Assembly: GCA_013138755.1 (NCBI GenBank)
Contig: WTCC01000139.1
Location: 1 to 5,367 of the forward strand
Length of the DNA: 5,367 nucleotides
From: Gammaproteobacteria bacterium
Lineage (GTDB): Bacteria > Pseudomonadota > Gammaproteobacteria > SZUA-229
Reading direction: 5' to 3'
A program made the position numbers and the translations under genes. Shown in pieces: positions 4,330 to 5,367 of this stretch. The notes beneath the pieces were generated by a model. That model saw nothing but the letters and a program-made list of their open reading frames with translations. It did not search any database and was not told where the DNA came from. The first letter of the stretch is position 1; every line of letters begins with the position of its first letter.

Positions 4330-4839
4330 ATGAATACCCAAACAAAAAATCGATGGCTTTCCTGGCTGTTTTATATCGTACTTTTTGTTGTTGTAATGCA
4401 GGCCACCAACTGGTGGAAGTCCCGTAATACACAGAGCGGAAATCTATCTAAATTTAGCGGTGGATTGATGAATGGTACCGCCTTCACAATTGCAGAGTAT
4501 TCAGGCAAGCCCGTTTTGTTTCATTTTTGGGCGACCTGGTGCCCGATCTGTGATCTAGAAAAGGACAATATAGAGTCGATATCTCATGACTATCCGGTGA
4601 TCAGCATTGCCTCGTGGTCTGAGGGAAAGAGAGAAGTTAAAGCCTATATGCTAGAGAACCAGCTGACTTTCCCAGTGATGCTGGATAACAGTGGTGAACT
4701 GGCTCAGAACTTTGGCCTGACGGGTGTCCCCGCCAGTTTTATTCTATCCCCCAATGGTGAAATAAAATTTGTCGAAACAGGATACAGTACCGAACTAGGT
4801 CTCCGTCTCCGCCTTTGGATATCAACGTTGCAAGACTAA
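4330..4839 (+). CDS. Membrane-anchored ScsD/TlpA-like protein disulfide oxidoreductase
   Basis: A 169-residue protein with one N-terminal membrane anchor (about 11-25, LFYIVLFVVVM) that places a thioredoxin-fold domain in the periplasm. Active site CPIC lies at 71-74 in HFWATWCPIC, and the cis-proline is P134 in TGVPASF. The end, TGYSTELGLRLRLW, is characteristic of the ScsD subgroup (TlpA-like proteins linked to copper tolerance and thiol redox control). Such proteins reduce or oxidise periplasmic cysteines, for example those of secreted proteins or cytochrome c maturation factors; the substrate here is unknown. No scsA, B or C partner is present in the window. The start has AAGG (4323-4326) close upstream. 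The gap to htpX is 123 bases without a clear terminator. CGTTGC (4826-4831) and GCAACG (4841-4846) form a short hairpin across the stop codon, but no T-tract follows, so termination is unclear. Confidence 0.9.
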   Translation: MNTQTKNRWLSWLFYIVLFVVVMQATNWWKSRNTQSGNLSKFSGGLMNGTAFTIAEYSGKPVLFHFWATWCPICDLEKDNIESISHDYPVISIASWSEGKREVKAYMLENQLTFPVMLDNSGELAQNFGLTGVPASFILSPNGEIKFVETGYSTELGLRLRLWISTLQD

Positions 4840-5150
4840 AGCAACGCCGACTGAAAAGAGGGCTAAAATGTTAATCGCATACAGTCATTAATTTATTCTA
4901 AACTTGAATGACAGAGAGCTCATTTCTAGAAAAACCAATTCTTTACTGGGTCATGTTGAACAATAGAGGGTCGGTTTTCGCTACAGCAAAGTTTTCTCAA
5001 TATCTGCTTAGCGGTATTTTTTCTCTGTCAGGAAAGTTTTCCAGAAGTCCACTTAGTGGTGCTTGCTCGCATTCAATGACATTTCACCAATGTCGGTTTC
5101 ATATTATTTCAGTGTAGCCTGCCATCTATATGACGCTTTCATGGCTGAAC
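4840..5150. other. Spacer without a supported gene
   Basis: An ATG frame at 4908-5117 (69 codons) has no Shine-Dalgarno and no recognisable domain; its Ser-rich content reflects local T/C-rich sequence. GACATT (5078-5083) and AATGTC (5089-5094) form a small hairpin with loop TCACC. TGAACAATAGAGGGTCGGT near 4957-4975 looks like a decayed inverse copy of the CCGACCC repeat. No RNA gene is recognised. Confidence 0.5.
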
Positions 5151-5196
5151 ATTATCATCTTTCCCCAACTTATACACAAAAGTTGGGGAAGATAAT
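5151..5196. repeat. Long inverted repeat with DnaA-box-like loop
   Basis: TTCCCCAACTT (5161-5171) is perfectly repeated in reverse as AAGTTGGGGAA (5180-5190) around the 8-base loop ATACACAA. Outside, ATTATC (5151-5156) pairs with GATAAT (5191-5196) if a 4-base ATCT bulge is allowed. There is no T-tract on either strand, so this is not a standard terminator. TTATACACA (5170-5178) fits the relaxed DnaA box TTWTNCACA. It lies about 65 bases from the transposase tail and could be an element of that mobile unit. Confidence 0.7.
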
Positions 5197-5219
5197 AAAC
5201 GTATAACATGCTGTTATTA

Positions 5220-5256
5220 GAATTCCGGAGAATTCCGGGGACAGTATACCTAATTC
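5220..5256. repeat. Tandem GAATTCCGG and GGGGACAGTATACC motif beside the RAYT gene
   Basis: GAATTCCGGA (5220-5229) is followed directly by GAATTCCGGG (5230-5239), then GGGGACAGTATACCTAATTC. The second unit runs from GAATT to AATTC, so its outer ends are complementary, and GTATAC (5244-5249) is palindromic. The stretch lies just downstream of the transposase stop on the minus strand. This CCGGGGACAGTATAC word is one I associate with RAYT-type transposase ends; the boundary role is inference. Confidence 0.6.
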
Positions 5257-5259
5257 ACT

Positions 5260-5367
5260 TTAAACTTTTGGCCCTGGCTTTTGTGGCATCAAACACAAAC
5301 CAGTGACAACCTCAAGTTTCCTGATAAAAGATTCATCACCTAAAGGTCTTCCTGTACGTGTATGTTT
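5260..5367 (-). CDS. C-terminal end of a Y1/IS200-like (RAYT) transposase
   Basis: Minus-strand frame entering at the window edge and ending with TAA (complement of 5260-5262): 35 codons plus stop. It begins KHTRTGRPLGDESFIRKLE and ends in QKPGPKV. The pattern (R/K)TGRPLG-x-(E/D)-x-F-(I/V)-x-x-LE ... G-x-x-L-x-P-(K/Q)KPGPK is the conserved C-terminus of REP-associated tyrosine transposases, relatives of IS200/IS605 TnpA that act on single-stranded hairpin ends. The catalytic HUH motif and tyrosine would be outside the window, so activity cannot be judged. Two usual basic or Arg positions are replaced here (GLCLMPQ rather than GRRLRPK), which may hint at drift. The neighbouring GGGGACAGTATACC word and inverted repeat support the assignment. 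The frame is too short to have been found by length alone; the call rests on the motif. Confidence 0.85.
   Translation of the reverse strand, partial: KHTRTGRPLGDESFIRKLEVVTGLCLMPQKPGPKV

Noticed and set aside
4908..5117. 69-codon plus-strand frame after the oxidoreductase gene
   Set aside because: No Shine-Dalgarno, no signal or domain, and only low-complexity Ser/Phe-rich content.
5170..5178. Replication origin suggested by the DnaA-box-like TTATACACA
   Set aside because: A single box without further boxes, AT-rich unwinding repeats or origin-linked genes is not an origin.

Overview
The window reads as chromosomal DNA of a moderately low-GC gammaproteobacterium. The basis is gene content: an htpX-type membrane protease, a bacteriohemerythrin, a degenerate-loop universal stress protein, a glycine-zipper lipoprotein-like secreted protein, a PEP-CTERM (exosortase-sorted) protein and the tail of an IS200-like Y1 (RAYT) transposase. 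This mix is common in aquatic gammaproteobacteria such as methanotrophs and sulfur oxidisers; the genus cannot be fixed from sequence alone. Genes are sparse and mostly single transcription units, separated by long AT-rich spacers that carry short dispersed repeats.

Layout. 1-402: 3' part of a hemerythrin gene and its intrinsic terminator. 403-800: repeat-bearing spacer with a possible 26-residue membrane peptide and a promoter. 801-1424: universal stress protein and terminator. 1465-1860 (minus strand): secreted glycine-zipper protein and its -10 box. 1911-2195: repeats, a dyad, a hairpin and a near-consensus sigma-54 promoter. 2196-3043: a truncated PEP-CTERM-type reading frame overlapping, by ATGA, a complete PEP-CTERM gene of much higher GC content, then a UUCG-loop terminator. 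3254-4206: heat-shock-like promoter and htpX. 4330-4839: membrane-anchored ScsD/TlpA-like thiol-disulfide oxidoreductase. 4840-5259: gene-poor spacer with a long inverted repeat and RAYT-associated motifs. 5260-5367 (minus strand): C-terminus of a RAYT transposase.

The most interesting part is 2000-3043. A low-GC PEP-CTERM gene with a sigma-54 promoter appears to have had its middle replaced by a GC-rich PEP-CTERM gene (about 61% GC over 2461-2940 by hand count, against about 43% over 2221-2340). The last 45 bases, encoding the end of the sorting signal, return to the AT-rich local style. The result looks like a chimaera in which a foreign cargo uses the resident promoter and the resident sorting tail. 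A 17-bp element, CGTCGC(T/A)ATGACGAGTA, lies just upstream of both the stress-protein gene and the PEP-CTERM gene and is not explained by any family I know.

The remaining genes fit a stress and envelope-quality theme (HtpX, disulfide oxidoreductase, universal stress protein, oxygen-binding hemerythrin), but they are not arranged as one operon and no complete new system is evident.
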